Numbered from the stretch's first letter, positions 44,290 to 54,646 are shown. The stretch is DNA of 64,000 bases from Rhodospirillales bacterium 24-66-33 (GCA_002281855.1 NCHQ01000003.1:124001-188000); one strand, 5' to 3'. Notes: generated by a model from the sequence alone, not told the origin. Numbers and translations: made by a program.

Positions 44290-45311
44290 GTTCGCTGCCC
44301 GCTTTCGCCACCCCCACGTTCGCCCCCCCCACGTTCGCCGACGTCCAGGCCGCCGCCCGGCGCCTCGAGGGCGTCACCATCCGGACGCCGCTGCTCGAGA
44401 ACGAGAGGGTCAACCGCAAGCTCGGCGGGCGGCTGTTCCTGAAGGCGGAGTGCCTGCAGCGCACCGGCTCCTTCAAGCTGCGCGGCGCCTACAACTTCCT
44501 CGCCTCCATGAGCGAGGCCGACCGCGCCAAGGGGGTCGTCGGCTGGTCGTCGGGCAACCATGCGCAAGGCCTAGCCGAGGCGGCCCGCCTGCTTGGCACC
44601 AAGGCCACCATCGTGATGCCGGCCGATGCGCCGGCCCTCAAGGTTGCCAACACGCGTGCGAGCGGCGCCGAAGTGGTGCTCTACGATCGCGTGAAGGACA
44701 GCCGCGAGGAAATCGGTCACGGCATCGCCACGAAGACCGGCGCCACCATCGTGCCGCCCTACGACCATCCCTGGATCCTGACCGGACAGGGCACGACCGG
44801 CCTGGAGATCGCCGAACAGGCGAAGGCCCTGGGCATCACCCTCGACGCGGTGGCGGCGCCCTGCTCGGGCGGCGGACTGGCGACCGGTGTGGCGCTGGGC
44901 GTCAAGGGTATCAGCCCGGCGACTTCCGTCCACGCCGGCGAGCCCGCCGGCTTCGACGATCTCGCGCGATCGCTCGCATCGGGGAGCAAACAGAAGAACG
45001 CGAATCTCTCGGGATCGATCTGCGATGCGCTTCTGGCGCCGACCCCCGGGGATGTCACCTTCCCGCTGGCGCAGCAGCTTCTCGCTCCCGGGCTCGTCGT
45101 CACGGACGAGGAGGTGCTGGACGCCATGGAAGTGGCCTTTCGCGAATTCAAGCTGGTGGTCGAGCCGGGCGGTGCGGTGGCGCTGGCCGCGGCGCTCACC
45201 GGGAAGCTGCCGGTCAACAACCGAGCGGTGGCCGTCGTGTGCTCGGGCGGCAATGTCGACCATGCAACATTCAAGCGGGCGCTCGACCGGTCGGACCGCA
45301 TCGCCGGATGA
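44286..45311 (+). CDS. Threonine/serine dehydratase (PLP)
   Basis: 341-residue fold-type II PLP enzyme deaminating L-threonine or L-serine to the 2-oxoacid and ammonia. The cofactor lysine is Lys64 in QRTGSFKLRGAYN, the substrate loop is SSGNHAQG, the phosphate loop is CSGGGLATG and the pyridine-binding serine is in VVCSGGNVD. No ACT domain is present, so it is the catabolic or racemase-like class without allosteric isoleucine control; 3-hydroxyaspartate dehydratase and serine racemase are alternatives. Start and stop overlap neighbouring genes by four bases each. Confidence 0.9.
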   Translation: MSSLPAFATPTFAPPTFADVQAAARRLEGVTIRTPLLENERVNRKLGGRLFLKAECLQRTGSFKLRGAYNFLASMSEADRAKGVVGWSSGNHAQGLAEAARLLGTKATIVMPADAPALKVANTRASGAEVVLYDRVKDSREEIGHGIATKTGATIVPPYDHPWILTGQGTTGLEIAEQAKALGITLDAVAAPCSGGGLATGVALGVKGISPATSVHAGEPAGFDDLARSLASGSKQKNANLSGSICDALLAPTPGDVTFPLAQQLLAPGLVVTDEEVLDAMEVAFREFKLVVEPGGAVALAAALTGKLPVNNRAVAVVCSGGNVDHATFKRALDRSDRIAG

Positions 45312-46360
45312 GGATGTCGCGGCGCTCCCGCCGCGAATGGCGGATCATCCTCTGGATCAGCCTGGCGAGTGCCGCAATCAGCGCCTATTTCGGCCAGGCC
45401 GTGGCTCCCGTCGACGAGCCGCCGCTGCATGGCGTCGTACAGGGCATCCTCACGTCGCTGCTGATCGCCACTCCGATCACCTTCTTCGAGGTGCGGCGCG
45501 CGCGCATCAACTCGCTCACCTGGATGCGTCGCCTGCCGCTCGCCGGCTATTTCCTCGTCAAGGTCGCGTTCTATTGTGTCGTCATCGTCGGTGGCCTGGT
45601 CGTGGCGCGCCTGCTGATGTCGATCGGAGCCCGGCAGTTCGTGATTTTCGATCCGATCTTCCGGAATTCCGTGTTCTTCGCCATCGGCATGTCGGTCGTC
45701 GGCAACCTCATTATCGAGACCGGCCGCCTGCTGGGATTCGGCACCCTGAAGAACCTGCTGCTGGGGCGCTATGCCCGGCCTCGACGCGAACGGAAGGCGT
45801 TCCTGCTGATCGACATGAAGGACTCGACCGGGCTTGCGGAAAAGCTGGGCGCGATCCGGTTCCACGAGCTGCTCAACACCTTCTTCCGCGACATCGCCGA
45901 CGCCGCGATGGAATGCGATGCGGAAATCCACAAATACGTGGGTGACGAGGTGATCCTCACCTGGCCCGCCGGGCCCGCGCTCGAAGCGGGAGACTGTCTC
46001 GCCTGCCCGTTCCTCGCCCACCAGAACATCGCCCGCAATGCCGCGCACTACCGCGACCGGTTCGGCGCCGTCCCGGAATTCCGGGCGGCGCTGCATTGCG
46101 GAGAGATCGTCGCCGGCGAAATCGGCGACGTACGCCGGGAGATCGCCTATGTCGGAGACACGCTGAACGTCGCGGCGCGCCTGCTCGAAGCCTCCAAGGC
46201 TCTTGCCCATGACGTGCTTGTGTCCGCCGACTTGCTTGCGATGGTTCGTCTTCCGCCCGACCTGAGGATTGAGCCCCTGCCGACGCTGTCGATTCGCGGT
46301 CGCGATGCGCCGCTGGAGATCGCCGGACTATCGCTCGGCGTCGGCCAGGATAAGGTCTGA
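45308..46360 (+). CDS. Membrane-bound class III adenylate/guanylate cyclase
   Basis: 350-residue protein with four N-terminal membrane segments (about residues 12-150) and a cytoplasmic class III nucleotide cyclase domain (about 160-345). Metal-binding aspartates sit in FLLIDMKDSTGLAEKLG and IHKYVGDEVILTW, and the transition-state Asn/Arg are in YVGDTLNVAARLLEASK. All key residues appear intact, so it is probably active as a homodimer making cAMP. It starts in the stop codon of the dehydratase gene (ATGA) and its 3' end overlaps the convergent GMC gene by 33 bases. A basic leader (MRMSRRSRREW) orients the first segment. Confidence 0.88.
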   Translation: MRMSRRSRREWRIILWISLASAAISAYFGQAVAPVDEPPLHGVVQGILTSLLIATPITFFEVRRARINSLTWMRRLPLAGYFLVKVAFYCVVIVGGLVVARLLMSIGARQFVIFDPIFRNSVFFAIGMSVVGNLIIETGRLLGFGTLKNLLLGRYARPRRERKAFLLIDMKDSTGLAEKLGAIRFHELLNTFFRDIADAAMECDAEIHKYVGDEVILTWPAGPALEAGDCLACPFLAHQNIARNAAHYRDRFGAVPEFRAALHCGEIVAGEIGDVRREIAYVGDTLNVAARLLEASKALAHDVLVSADLLAMVRLPPDLRIEPLPTLSIRGRDAPLEIAGLSLGVGQDKV

Positions 46361-47926
46361 GGCTTTTTCGCCGATCATCATGCAGGCTGCGTTGGTGTTG
46401 CCGGATACCAGCGTTGGCATCACCGAGGCGTCGGCGACCCGCAGGCCCGCGATCCCATGCACCCGAAGCTGAGGATCGACCACCGCCCTGGGGTCGTGCC
46501 CCATGCGGCAGGTGCCGACCGGATGACAGGCCGACTGCCCCTCCTGTCGGGCAAAGGCCAGGAAGTCCTCGTCGTTCCACACGTCGACCCCCGGAAGCAG
46601 TTCTTCGGTGACGATGCGCCCCAGAGCGGGGCTGCGTGCGAGGAGACGGGTGAACCGGGCGACCGCGACGATGGTCCGCCGGTCGCCGTCGGTCGACAGA
46701 TAATTGGCCACGATCGCCGGCTGCACATCCGCCTCGGTTGACGTGATGCGGACATAGCCCCGGCTTTCGGGCCGTGCCTGGTTCGCCAGGATCGTGAAGC
46801 CCGAGAAACGATGCAGCCCCTTCTCCAGGCTGTCGAACGACCAGGGAAGGAAATTCAACTGGGTGTCGGGCTCCGCCGATTCCGGCAGGACACGCACCAA
46901 GGCGCCGGCAAAGGCCGGCGAAGCGGTGAGTGGACCACGGCGCAGCAGAGCATAGACGAGCGCGGCGCCGAGACGGCGGTGAACAACGTGGAAATCGTCG
47001 TTCAGCGACAGCTGCCACCAGGTTCGATAGGTCGAGCGGACGGAGTAATGATCCTGCAGGTTTTCGCCCACGCCCGGGAGATCGCAGACGACGGGGATGC
47101 CGAGCGACGACAGGTGCGCCCCATCACCGATTCCCGAAAGCTGCAGCAGTTGCGGCGAGCCGACGGCGCCGGCGCTCAGGATCACCTCACGGCGCGCGCG
47201 CACGACCCGGCTGCTTCCGCTCTGACGGTAGGCCACACCGACGGCGCGGCCCCCTTCAACCGTCACGCGCTCGACCAGGGCGCGGGCGACAATCCAACAA
47301 TTCGGTCGGCGGCGTGCGTGCTCAATGTAGGCGCGGCCGGTCGAATTGCGCCGGCCGCCACTCGCGGTGGCATGGTAGTAGCCCGCGCCCTCCTGCTGCG
47401 GACCGTTGAAGTCGGACGTGGTCATGAGGCCGATCTCGGCGCAGGCCTCCAGGAACGATTCGCCCAGCTTGTTCCGGTAGGAGCCCTGGGTGATCCCGAC
47501 CCGGCCGCCCCCTCCGCGAAGCTCGGTCTCGCCGTCGGCGAAGGCCTCGAGGCGCCGGAAGTATGGAAGGCAGTCCTCGAACGACCAGCCCTCGTTGCCC
47601 ATCCGGCGCCACCTGTCGTAGTCCGAGGCGAGCCCTCTGGCATAGACCATGCCGCCGATCGCGCTCGACCCGCCGACGACCTTGCCGCGGGGCCAGTAGA
47701 CGCGGCGCCCGCCGAGTTGCTCCTCCGGCTGCGTCCAGGACCTCCAGTTCACGACCGGGTCGACGAGGGCCTTGGCAAAGCCAGCGGGAATCGAGAGCCA
47801 GGGGCTCGTCGCTTCCGGTCCGGCCTCCAACAGCAGAACGGAATGGCGCCCCGTCGCCGTCAAACGGTCAACGAGGGGGCCGCCAGATGATCCCGCCCCT
47901 ACGACGACATAGTCGAACTCATCCAT
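46328..47926 (-). CDS. GMC-family alcohol oxidoreductase (choline dehydrogenase-like)
   Basis: 532-residue FAD enzyme of the glucose-methanol-choline family, oxidising an alcohol to an aldehyde. The FAD fold is VVVGAGSSGGPLVDRL; GMC signature 1 is WPRGKVVGGSSAIGGMVYAR, signature 2 is SAGAVGSPQLLQLSGIG. The catalytic His is in SACHPVGTCRMG and the second His/Asn position in LVSGNTNAACMMIGEKA is Asn. The start overlaps the LivM-type permease stop by eight bases, placing it as last gene of the transporter operon. With the alkylsulfatase at the other end, a released alkyl alcohol is a plausible substrate. Confidence 0.92.
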   Translation of the reverse strand: MDEFDYVVVGAGSSGGPLVDRLTATGRHSVLLLEAGPEATSPWLSIPAGFAKALVDPVVNWRSWTQPEEQLGGRRVYWPRGKVVGGSSAIGGMVYARGLASDYDRWRRMGNEGWSFEDCLPYFRRLEAFADGETELRGGGGRVGITQGSYRNKLGESFLEACAEIGLMTTSDFNGPQQEGAGYYHATASGGRRNSTGRAYIEHARRRPNCWIVARALVERVTVEGGRAVGVAYRQSGSSRVVRARREVILSAGAVGSPQLLQLSGIGDGAHLSSLGIPVVCDLPGVGENLQDHYSVRSTYRTWWQLSLNDDFHVVHRRLGAALVYALLRRGPLTASPAFAGALVRVLPESAEPDTQLNFLPWSFDSLEKGLHRFSGFTILANQARPESRGYVRITSTEADVQPAIVANYLSTDGDRRTIVAVARFTRLLARSPALGRIVTEELLPGVDVWNDEDFLAFARQEGQSACHPVGTCRMGHDPRAVVDPQLRVHGIAGLRVADASVMPTLVSGNTNAACMMIGEKASDLILADAER

Positions 47927-48890
47927 CCCTCTGCTTGCTAGGCGACTTCAGCCACGCGAGCAAGCTGCCCAGAATCCCTTTCGGAAGGAAGATGATGAAG
48001 ACGACCAGCAGCACGCCGTAGAGCAGATTGTCCCAGCCCACCGCCTTGGTACCAAAGCCGATGCGCAGGACCTCGGCCAGCATGATGGTGATGACGGCGC
48101 CGATCGTCGGGCCCAGCGCCACGTAGATTCCGCCCACCACCGCCGCGAACACCATCTGCAGGGAAACCGCGATTCCGCTCACCGTGTCGGGAGCGATGAA
48201 CATCTGATACTGGCCATAGAGAGCGCCCGCCATCGCCGTCATGACGGCGCTGATCACGGTGATGCGGAGCTTCTCGGCAGTCACGTTGACGCCCGCCGCC
48301 GCCGCCGCGTCCTCGTCTTCCGAGATCGCCTCCATCGCGTACCGGCTCATGCTGTGGTCGATCCAGTACCAGACCGCCAGGCCGCCCGCCCAGACGCCGA
48401 GCGCGATCAGGTACCAGACGATCTTGTCGTCGAACTGCAAGGCCACGATATGGCTGCCCTTGGTCCGCTCCGGCGTGTAGCCCAGCGATCCGCCCGTATA
48501 GTCGCGGGTCGCGATGATGACCTGCAGGACGATGCCCGACAAAGCGAGCGTCACAAGTGCGAAATAATGCCCGGTGATGCGGAACCGGAAGCAGGGATAG
48601 GCCACGACCAGGGCCAGCGCCCCGGCGCAGAGCATGGCTGCCGGAATTCCGATCCACGGCGAGACGCCAAGATGATTCCACAGGAGCGCGGTCACGTAGG
48701 CGCCGACACCCATGAAGCCGCCATGGCCCAGCGAGACCAGGCCGAATCGCCCCATCATCGACCAGGAGGTGTAGGCAAACGACCAGATGAGGATCAGCAC
48801 CAGGATGTGCAGATGGTAGGGATCGCGGTAGACGAAGGGCAGCGCGACCAGCGCCGCCAGGCCCAAGACCCAGGCGAGCGGCTTGTTCAT
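47919..48890 (-). CDS. Branched-chain-type ABC permease (LivM family)
   Basis: 323-residue inner-membrane permease of the hydrophobic amino acid uptake (HAAT) type. About eight to ten membrane segments are seen, with FGLVSLGHGGFMGVGAYVTA near residue 50, the family motif LALSGIVLQVII and the cytoplasmic AMEAISEDEDAAAAAGVNV loop that meets the ATPase. The ATG at 48890 overlaps the LivH-type stop by four bases. The frame runs open to 49640 in phase, but that part is antisense filler. Confidence 0.93.
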   Translation of the reverse strand: MNKPLAWVLGLAALVALPFVYRDPYHLHILVLILIWSFAYTSWSMMGRFGLVSLGHGGFMGVGAYVTALLWNHLGVSPWIGIPAAMLCAGALALVVAYPCFRFRITGHYFALVTLALSGIVLQVIIATRDYTGGSLGYTPERTKGSHIVALQFDDKIVWYLIALGVWAGGLAVWYWIDHSMSRYAMEAISEDEDAAAAAGVNVTAEKLRITVISAVMTAMAGALYGQYQMFIAPDTVSGIAVSLQMVFAAVVGGIYVALGPTIGAVITIMLAEVLRIGFGTKAVGWDNLLYGVLLVVFIIFLPKGILGSLLAWLKSPSKQRDG

Positions 48891-49759
48891 GAGCGCTTCG
48901 CCAGCAGGCCCGCGGGCCGGATGAACATCATGACGATGAAGAAGGCGAAGGCCAGCACGTAACCCCATTCGAGGTCGGAGAAGAGCCCGCCGAGCGAGAT
49001 GATCTCGGCGAACAGGAAGGCGGCTACGAAGCCACCGACGAAGTTGCCGAGTCCGCCCAGCACGCAGATCAGGAAGGTGATGGGCCCGAAGGACAGGCCG
49101 ACGAAGGGATGGACGTCGTACTGCAGAACCAGCAGGCAGGCGGCGAGCCCCGCCAGGCCGCCGCCCAGCGCCGAGGTGACGAGATAGATCTTCTTCGTGT
49201 CGACCCCCATCAAGGCCATGATCTGGCGATCCTGCGCGATCGCCCGGATGGCCGTTCCGGTATAGGTCCGGGTCATGAAGAGATAGACGGCGACCATGCC
49301 GACCAGCGCGGCGATGAACGCCAGGAGACGGGCGTAGCTGAAGTGCATCTCGCCCAGAGCCAGGACCGGCAGGCGGATGCCGAGATTGCGGAAGTCGATG
49401 CCGAAGGCCACCGTGGCGAAGCTTTGCAGCACGAACAGGACACCGCCCGTGGCGAGCAACTGATTGATCGGCGGCGCCCCCAGGAGCGGCGCGATCACCA
49501 GGAAATGCAAGGCCGCTCCCAGCGCGGCGACCAGCAGGATGCACATCGGCGCGGCCACCCAGTATGGCAGGCCGTACACCGAGAACAGGTAGTACATGCC
49601 GTACATGCCGATCATCACCAGCTCGGCGTAGCAAATCCATGTCACGTCGATGACGCCGAAGATCAGGTTCAGGCCGAGGGCCAGCAGCGCCAGCACACCG
49701 CCCAGCAGGATGCCGTTGACCAGCGCCTCGAGCAGGTAGATGTCGAAAATTTCCATCAT
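48887..49759 (-). CDS. Branched-chain-type ABC permease (LivH family)
   Basis: 290-residue inner-membrane permease, partner of the LivM-type protein. Features include NGILLGGVLALLALGLNLIFGV at the N-terminus, TGTAIRAIAQDRQIMALMGVD (ATPase-contact loop) and GGLGNFVGGFVAAFLFAEI near the C-terminus. Two adjacent ATGs at 49759 and 49756 are possible starts. It is eight bases from the preceding ATPase gene. Confidence 0.93.
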   Translation of the reverse strand: MMEIFDIYLLEALVNGILLGGVLALLALGLNLIFGVIDVTWICYAELVMIGMYGMYYLFSVYGLPYWVAAPMCILLVAALGAALHFLVIAPLLGAPPINQLLATGGVLFVLQSFATVAFGIDFRNLGIRLPVLALGEMHFSYARLLAFIAALVGMVAVYLFMTRTYTGTAIRAIAQDRQIMALMGVDTKKIYLVTSALGGGLAGLAACLLVLQYDVHPFVGLSFGPITFLICVLGGLGNFVGGFVAAFLFAEIISLGGLFSDLEWGYVLAFAFFIVMMFIRPAGLLAKRS

Positions 49760-49767
49760 CGCCTCAC

Positions 49768-50472
<705 letters not shown>

Positions 50473-50485
50473 CTTCGCGGCCCCG

Positions 50486-51268
50486 TCAGCGGTTGGCCGG
50501 GCTGCCGCCCGCGGCCGCGGCGGCGGCCGCCGCCGTCGCCTGCGTGGCGTGCGCATCGGTGCCGAGATAGACCTCGATCACGCGAGGATCATGCGACACC
50601 GCGCTCGGCAGGCCCTCGGAGATCTTCTCGCCATGATCCAGCACCATGACGCGGTCCACGACCTTCATCAGCACGCCCATGATGTGCTCGACCCAGATGA
50701 TGGTGATGCCCAGCTCGGTGCGGATCTTGCGCAGCATGTCGGCGGCCTGGTCCATCTCGGTCTCGTCGAGACCGCCGAGGCTCTCGTCGGCCAGCAGCAG
50801 CTTCGGCCCCGTCGCGATCGCCTTGGCGAGCTCCAGCTTCTTGAGCCCAGCCGCCCCCAGTCCGTCGACACTGGCGGCGCGGTCGGTCGGCAGGCCGACC
50901 ATGTCGAGTGCCCGCTCGGCAGCTTCCTCGGCCCTGGCCAGACTGTGGCTGCCCTGGCCATAGTAGCCCGCCAGCGCCACGTTCTCGAAGATGGTCAGCC
51001 GGCGGAACGGCCGCGGGATCTGGAAAGTGCGCCCGACACCGCTGTTGATGATGCGATGCGGCGGCAGGCCCGTAATGTCCCTGCCGTCGAACCGGATCGA
51101 CCCGGCGGTCGGCGCAAACGTGCCCGACAGCATGTTGAAGATCGTGCTCTTGCCCGAGCCGTTGGGTCCGATCAGGCCGAGAATCTCGCCCTGATCGACC
51201 TTGAACGATACGTTGTTCACGGCCGTGAAACCGCCGAAACGCTTTACCAAACCCTCGACAACCAGCAC
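50486..51268 (-). CDS. ABC ATP-binding protein (LivG family)
   Basis: 260-residue ATPase with Walker A GPNGSGKSTI, the LivG-type GVGRTFQIPRPFRRLTIFEN, a degenerate signature (LGAAGLKKLELAKAIA) in place of LSGGQ, and LLADESLGGLDETE as Walker B, with Ser where DEPxxG proteins have Pro. These changes are seen in a known LivG subset. The C-terminus has an unusual run of eight alanines before GGSPANR, coded by a GC-rich repeat at about 50510-50540. Confidence 0.93.
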   Translation of the reverse strand: MLVVEGLVKRFGGFTAVNNVSFKVDQGEILGLIGPNGSGKSTIFNMLSGTFAPTAGSIRFDGRDITGLPPHRIINSGVGRTFQIPRPFRRLTIFENVALAGYYGQGSHSLARAEEAAERALDMVGLPTDRAASVDGLGAAGLKKLELAKAIATGPKLLLADESLGGLDETEMDQAADMLRKIRTELGITIIWVEHIMGVLMKVVDRVMVLDHGEKISEGLPSAVSHDPRVIEVYLGTDAHATQATAAAAAAAAGGSPANR

Positions 51269-51298
51269 GGCACGCCCTCGTTCGTTGTGGCCGCGGCC

Positions 51299-52612
51299 CT
51301 ACTGGTTGCTGAAGCCCGAGGTCTTGGGCAGCGGCAGCACCGGCTCACGCTGCTGCTGGCTCTTCGGCCACACCACGTACGACTTGTCGTCGACATACTG
51401 GATGATGACGGGGAAGGAGCGCTCGTTCTGTCCAGCAATCGGCGACCCCTCGCCCGCGAACTTCACGCCGAAGCCCAGCATCGTGCCGCCTTCCGGCAGG
51501 TCGACCTCAAGGGCGGCCTTGCGCAGCGCCTCGGGATCGATGCCGCCATACTTCTTGATCGCGCGCGGCAGGACTTCGGTGAAGAACACGTAGGTGTTGG
51601 AGGCCGCGATGCCGACATGCGCCGAGCGGATCGCGACGCCGGGCTTGAGCTTGTCGAACTCCTCGCCGACCATCTTGATCACCGGCGGCAGCTTCGGATC
51701 GAGCGTCGCCTGATTGGCCAGCCAGATCGAAATGGGGTCAATATTGAACACGTAGTTCACGTCGCTGCCCATGCCGTCCTTGAGCTTCTCGTAGACGCCG
51801 TAGCCCGCGCCATGGCCGACCAGCGCGCCGAACTTGAGCCCCTGTTCGCGCGCCTGGCGGGCGAACAGCGTGATGTCCGGATTGTAGCCGGTATGGAAGA
51901 TCACGTCCGGACGGGCCCGCTTCAGCTTGGTCACCAGCGACGACAGGTCGGGCGCGGTGGCCGAATAGCCTTCCTTCATGACGATTTTGAAGCCGGCCTT
52001 CTTGGAGCCCGCCTCGTTGCCCTTGGCGACGTCGACACCGTACGAGCCATCCTCGTGGATGATGGCCACGCGCATGTCCTTCGGCTCCTTGCCGAACTTC
52101 GCCTTGGCGTTCTTCTCGATCATGTCGGCGGCCATGAGGCCGAACTGCTGGCCGCTGGCCTGCGGTCGGAAGACGTACTTCAGGTTCTTGTTCTCGACCA
52201 CGCCCGTCGAGATGCAGGTCGTGATCCACATGAAGCTCTTGAGCTGCTCGACGCGCGCCGCCACGGGCACGCATTGCGCCGAGGAGAAGAAGCCGAGCAC
52301 GAGGTTCACCTTCTCCTGCTCGATCAGGCGCACCGCCTCGTTGATGGCAACGTCCGGCTTGCTCTGCGCGTCGGCGTAGATCGCCTCGATCTTGTAGCCC
52401 TCGACCCCACCCTGCTTGATGAAGTTGTCGATCATGATCTTGGCGCCGGTGTAGTTCAGCTCCGAGCCGCCGCCGGCCAGCGGGCCGGTGAGGTCGTAGA
52501 TGACGCCGATCTTGATCTTCTTGTCCTGGGCCTGGGCGGAGACCGCCATGCCCAACGCCGTGAGGGCGGCAACCGCCCCACCCAACAAGCGGACAGCCTT
52601 ACGCTTGAGCAT
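51299..52612 (-). CDS. Branched-chain-type ABC substrate-binding protein (LivK family)
   Basis: 437-residue periplasmic binding protein of the Leu/Ile/Val-binding family (periplasmic-binding fold 6). The signal peptide is KAVRLLGGAVAALTALGMAVSAQAQ. The mature part begins IKIGVIYDLTGPLAGGG, typical of the family, with SSAQCVPVAARVEQ and TTCIST as the ligand hinge region. It is longer than amino-acid-binding LivK (about 350-370), which is usual for paralogues binding aromatic or carboxylic compounds. The start follows GGGAGGAATTT. It heads the transporter cluster. Confidence 0.92.
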   Translation of the reverse strand: MLKRKAVRLLGGAVAALTALGMAVSAQAQDKKIKIGVIYDLTGPLAGGGSELNYTGAKIMIDNFIKQGGVEGYKIEAIYADAQSKPDVAINEAVRLIEQEKVNLVLGFFSSAQCVPVAARVEQLKSFMWITTCISTGVVENKNLKYVFRPQASGQQFGLMAADMIEKNAKAKFGKEPKDMRVAIIHEDGSYGVDVAKGNEAGSKKAGFKIVMKEGYSATAPDLSSLVTKLKRARPDVIFHTGYNPDITLFARQAREQGLKFGALVGHGAGYGVYEKLKDGMGSDVNYVFNIDPISIWLANQATLDPKLPPVIKMVGEEFDKLKPGVAIRSAHVGIAASNTYVFFTEVLPRAIKKYGGIDPEALRKAALEVDLPEGGTMLGFGVKFAGEGSPIAGQNERSFPVIIQYVDDKSYVVWPKSQQQREPVLPLPKTSGFSNQ

Positions 52613-52688
52613 AAATTCCTCCCATTGACTTTTAGCAGTCGTTGTCCCCATCACAGGGAACGCGGGAGGTTCTGTCAAGCGTTTCGCG

Positions 52689-54641
52689 CTACCGCCCCTC
52701 TCCGGGCGTGAGAATCTCGAACATCATTCCACTTGGCGGATCCATCATCGCGAACAGTGCGCCGAGCCTGGGCACTTCGCCTTCGAGTTGCAGGGCGCCA
52801 CTCGCCAGCGCGTCGGGAATGGTGAGCTTGCGCATGACGATGGCGTCCATGGTCGTACGCGTCGTGGTGACGGAGACATCGGCATTCGCCGCAATCTCAC
52901 CCATGCGATGCGTGAGCGTGCTGTGCTTCAGCGTGAGCACCAGCGTCTCGTCGCGATCGGTGAAGCGCCAGTTGACGACGAGCGAGTGGCCCGCCGCCTT
53001 CTTCGCATCGAGACGAATCGCCAGCAGATCGAAGAAGACGTCGCTGGTGAGGCCGGCCAGCGTGTCGGCCCCCATGCCGGGACGCACCGGCATCTGGAAG
53101 ACGCCGTGACGCAGCTCCTGCGCGCCGTACAGGAAGGCGTTGCGCCAGGTGGCCGATTCCGCCTGATAGCCCATCTGCTCCAGCGCATCGGCACAGAGGG
53201 CGCGGGCCTCCTCGTTGGCGGGCTCGGCGTAGACGACTTCCTTCATCACCTGCGCCACCCAGCGGTACTCGCCCTTGGCGAAGTCGGCGCGCGCCTTCTC
53301 GATGACGGCAGCGGCGCCGCCCATGTATTCGACGAACTTGGCGGCGGCCGGCGCCGGCGGCAGCGGATGCAGGTTGCAGGGATTGCCATCGTACCAGGAC
53401 AGATAGCGTTGATAGACAGCCTTCACATTGTGGCTGACCGATCCGTAGTAGCCGCGCACCGCCCAGCGCTCGGCGAGACCGGGCGGCAGGTCGATCACCT
53501 CGGCGATCTCGGCGGGGCGCCAGCCGCGATTCATGTAGCGCAACGTCTGGTCGTGGATGTGCTTGTAGAGATCGCGCTGCGCCTCGAGATAGTCGATGAT
53601 CTTCGCGTTGTCCCAGGTCGGCCAGTGATGCTGGCCGATCAGCACCTTGGTCTTCGGCCCGTACATCGCGATGGCGTCGCCGATATACTTGGCCCAGATG
53701 CGCGGATCGCGCGCGACCGCCCCGCGCAACGGAATGAAATTGTGCAGCAGCGGGCAGGCGTTCTCTGCCATGTTGAGCACGCCGAGCTGCGGATAGAACA
53801 TGTGCATCTCGGCCGGCGCTTCGGTTTCCGGCGCCAGCTGGAAGACGATCTCGATGCCGTCGATCGTGTGCGTCTCGACCGCTTTGACGATCGACTGCGT
53901 CGGCGCGATCAGGCCGGGCGTGCCGCGCGCCACGCTCTTGCCGAGGCCGGCATCGACCTGGCCGCGGGCACCACGCGGCAGCATCGTGCCGAACTGGAAC
54001 TGTGCGCGCCGGGCCATCGGCGGTCCTGCCAGCACGTTCTCGCCGGACACCGCTTCCATGAAGCCGGCCGGCGCGATCACCAGCGCTTTGCCTGCCTTGA
54101 CGTCGGCCTCGTCGATCACGCCGCGCACGCCGCCATAGTGGTCGACGTGACTGTGGGTGTAGATCACCGCCACCACGGGCTTGCGAGGCCTGTGCGCATA
54201 GTAGAGCTCGAGCGCGGCACGGGAGACCTCCGCGGTGGTCAGCGGATCGATCAGTATGAGCCCGCTGTCGCCCTCGATCACCGTCATGTTGGCGATGTCG
54301 AAGCCGCGCAGCTGGTAGAGCCGGTCCGTGACCTTGAACAGTCCGTTGGCGAGGTTGAGGCGCGCCATGCGCCACAGGCTCGGATTGACCGTGTCGGGCG
54401 CCAGCTCGCCGTCGATGAAGGCGTATTCGCCCAGGTTCCAGAGAACCGTGCCGCCGCCGGTGCGGACGATCCCGTCCGGCACGGTCGCGATGAGGCCGCG
54501 CTTCGCGGCCTCGAAGTCGGCCGTGTCGGCAAACGGCAGATGCGCCGACATCGCTGCATTGGCCGCTTTGGTTGCGGGTTCGGCGTCGCGCGCGGCGTCG
54601 AGATGGGAGGATGGAACCGGAACTGCCGACGCGGACGCCAT
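52689..54641 (-). CDS. Alkyl/aryl-sulfatase (SdsA1-like metallo-beta-lactamase fold)
   Basis: 650-residue zinc hydrolase releasing sulfate from alkyl sulfates such as dodecyl sulfate. The metal motif is THSHVDHYGG (about residues 164-173), followed by ENACPLLHNFIPLRGA and LIGQHHWPTWDN, all family-specific. A helical dimerisation domain (about 385-520) with RGYYGSVSHNVKAVYQRYL and a C-terminal SCP2-like domain (about 525-650) complete the architecture. No signal peptide is visible, unlike secreted SdsA1, so the enzyme is probably cytoplasmic and needs an importer. The start at 54641 lies five bases after the TctC gene; the frame is open far upstream without homology. Confidence 0.93.
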   Translation of the reverse strand: MASASAVPVPSSHLDAARDAEPATKAANAAMSAHLPFADTADFEAAKRGLIATVPDGIVRTGGGTVLWNLGEYAFIDGELAPDTVNPSLWRMARLNLANGLFKVTDRLYQLRGFDIANMTVIEGDSGLILIDPLTTAEVSRAALELYYAHRPRKPVVAVIYTHSHVDHYGGVRGVIDEADVKAGKALVIAPAGFMEAVSGENVLAGPPMARRAQFQFGTMLPRGARGQVDAGLGKSVARGTPGLIAPTQSIVKAVETHTIDGIEIVFQLAPETEAPAEMHMFYPQLGVLNMAENACPLLHNFIPLRGAVARDPRIWAKYIGDAIAMYGPKTKVLIGQHHWPTWDNAKIIDYLEAQRDLYKHIHDQTLRYMNRGWRPAEIAEVIDLPPGLAERWAVRGYYGSVSHNVKAVYQRYLSWYDGNPCNLHPLPPAPAAAKFVEYMGGAAAVIEKARADFAKGEYRWVAQVMKEVVYAEPANEEARALCADALEQMGYQAESATWRNAFLYGAQELRHGVFQMPVRPGMGADTLAGLTSDVFFDLLAIRLDAKKAAGHSLVVNWRFTDRDETLVLTLKHSTLTHRMGEIAANADVSVTTTRTTMDAIVMRKLTIPDALASGALQLEGEVPRLGALFAMMDPPSGMMFEILTPGEGR

Positions 54642-54646
54642 GACTG

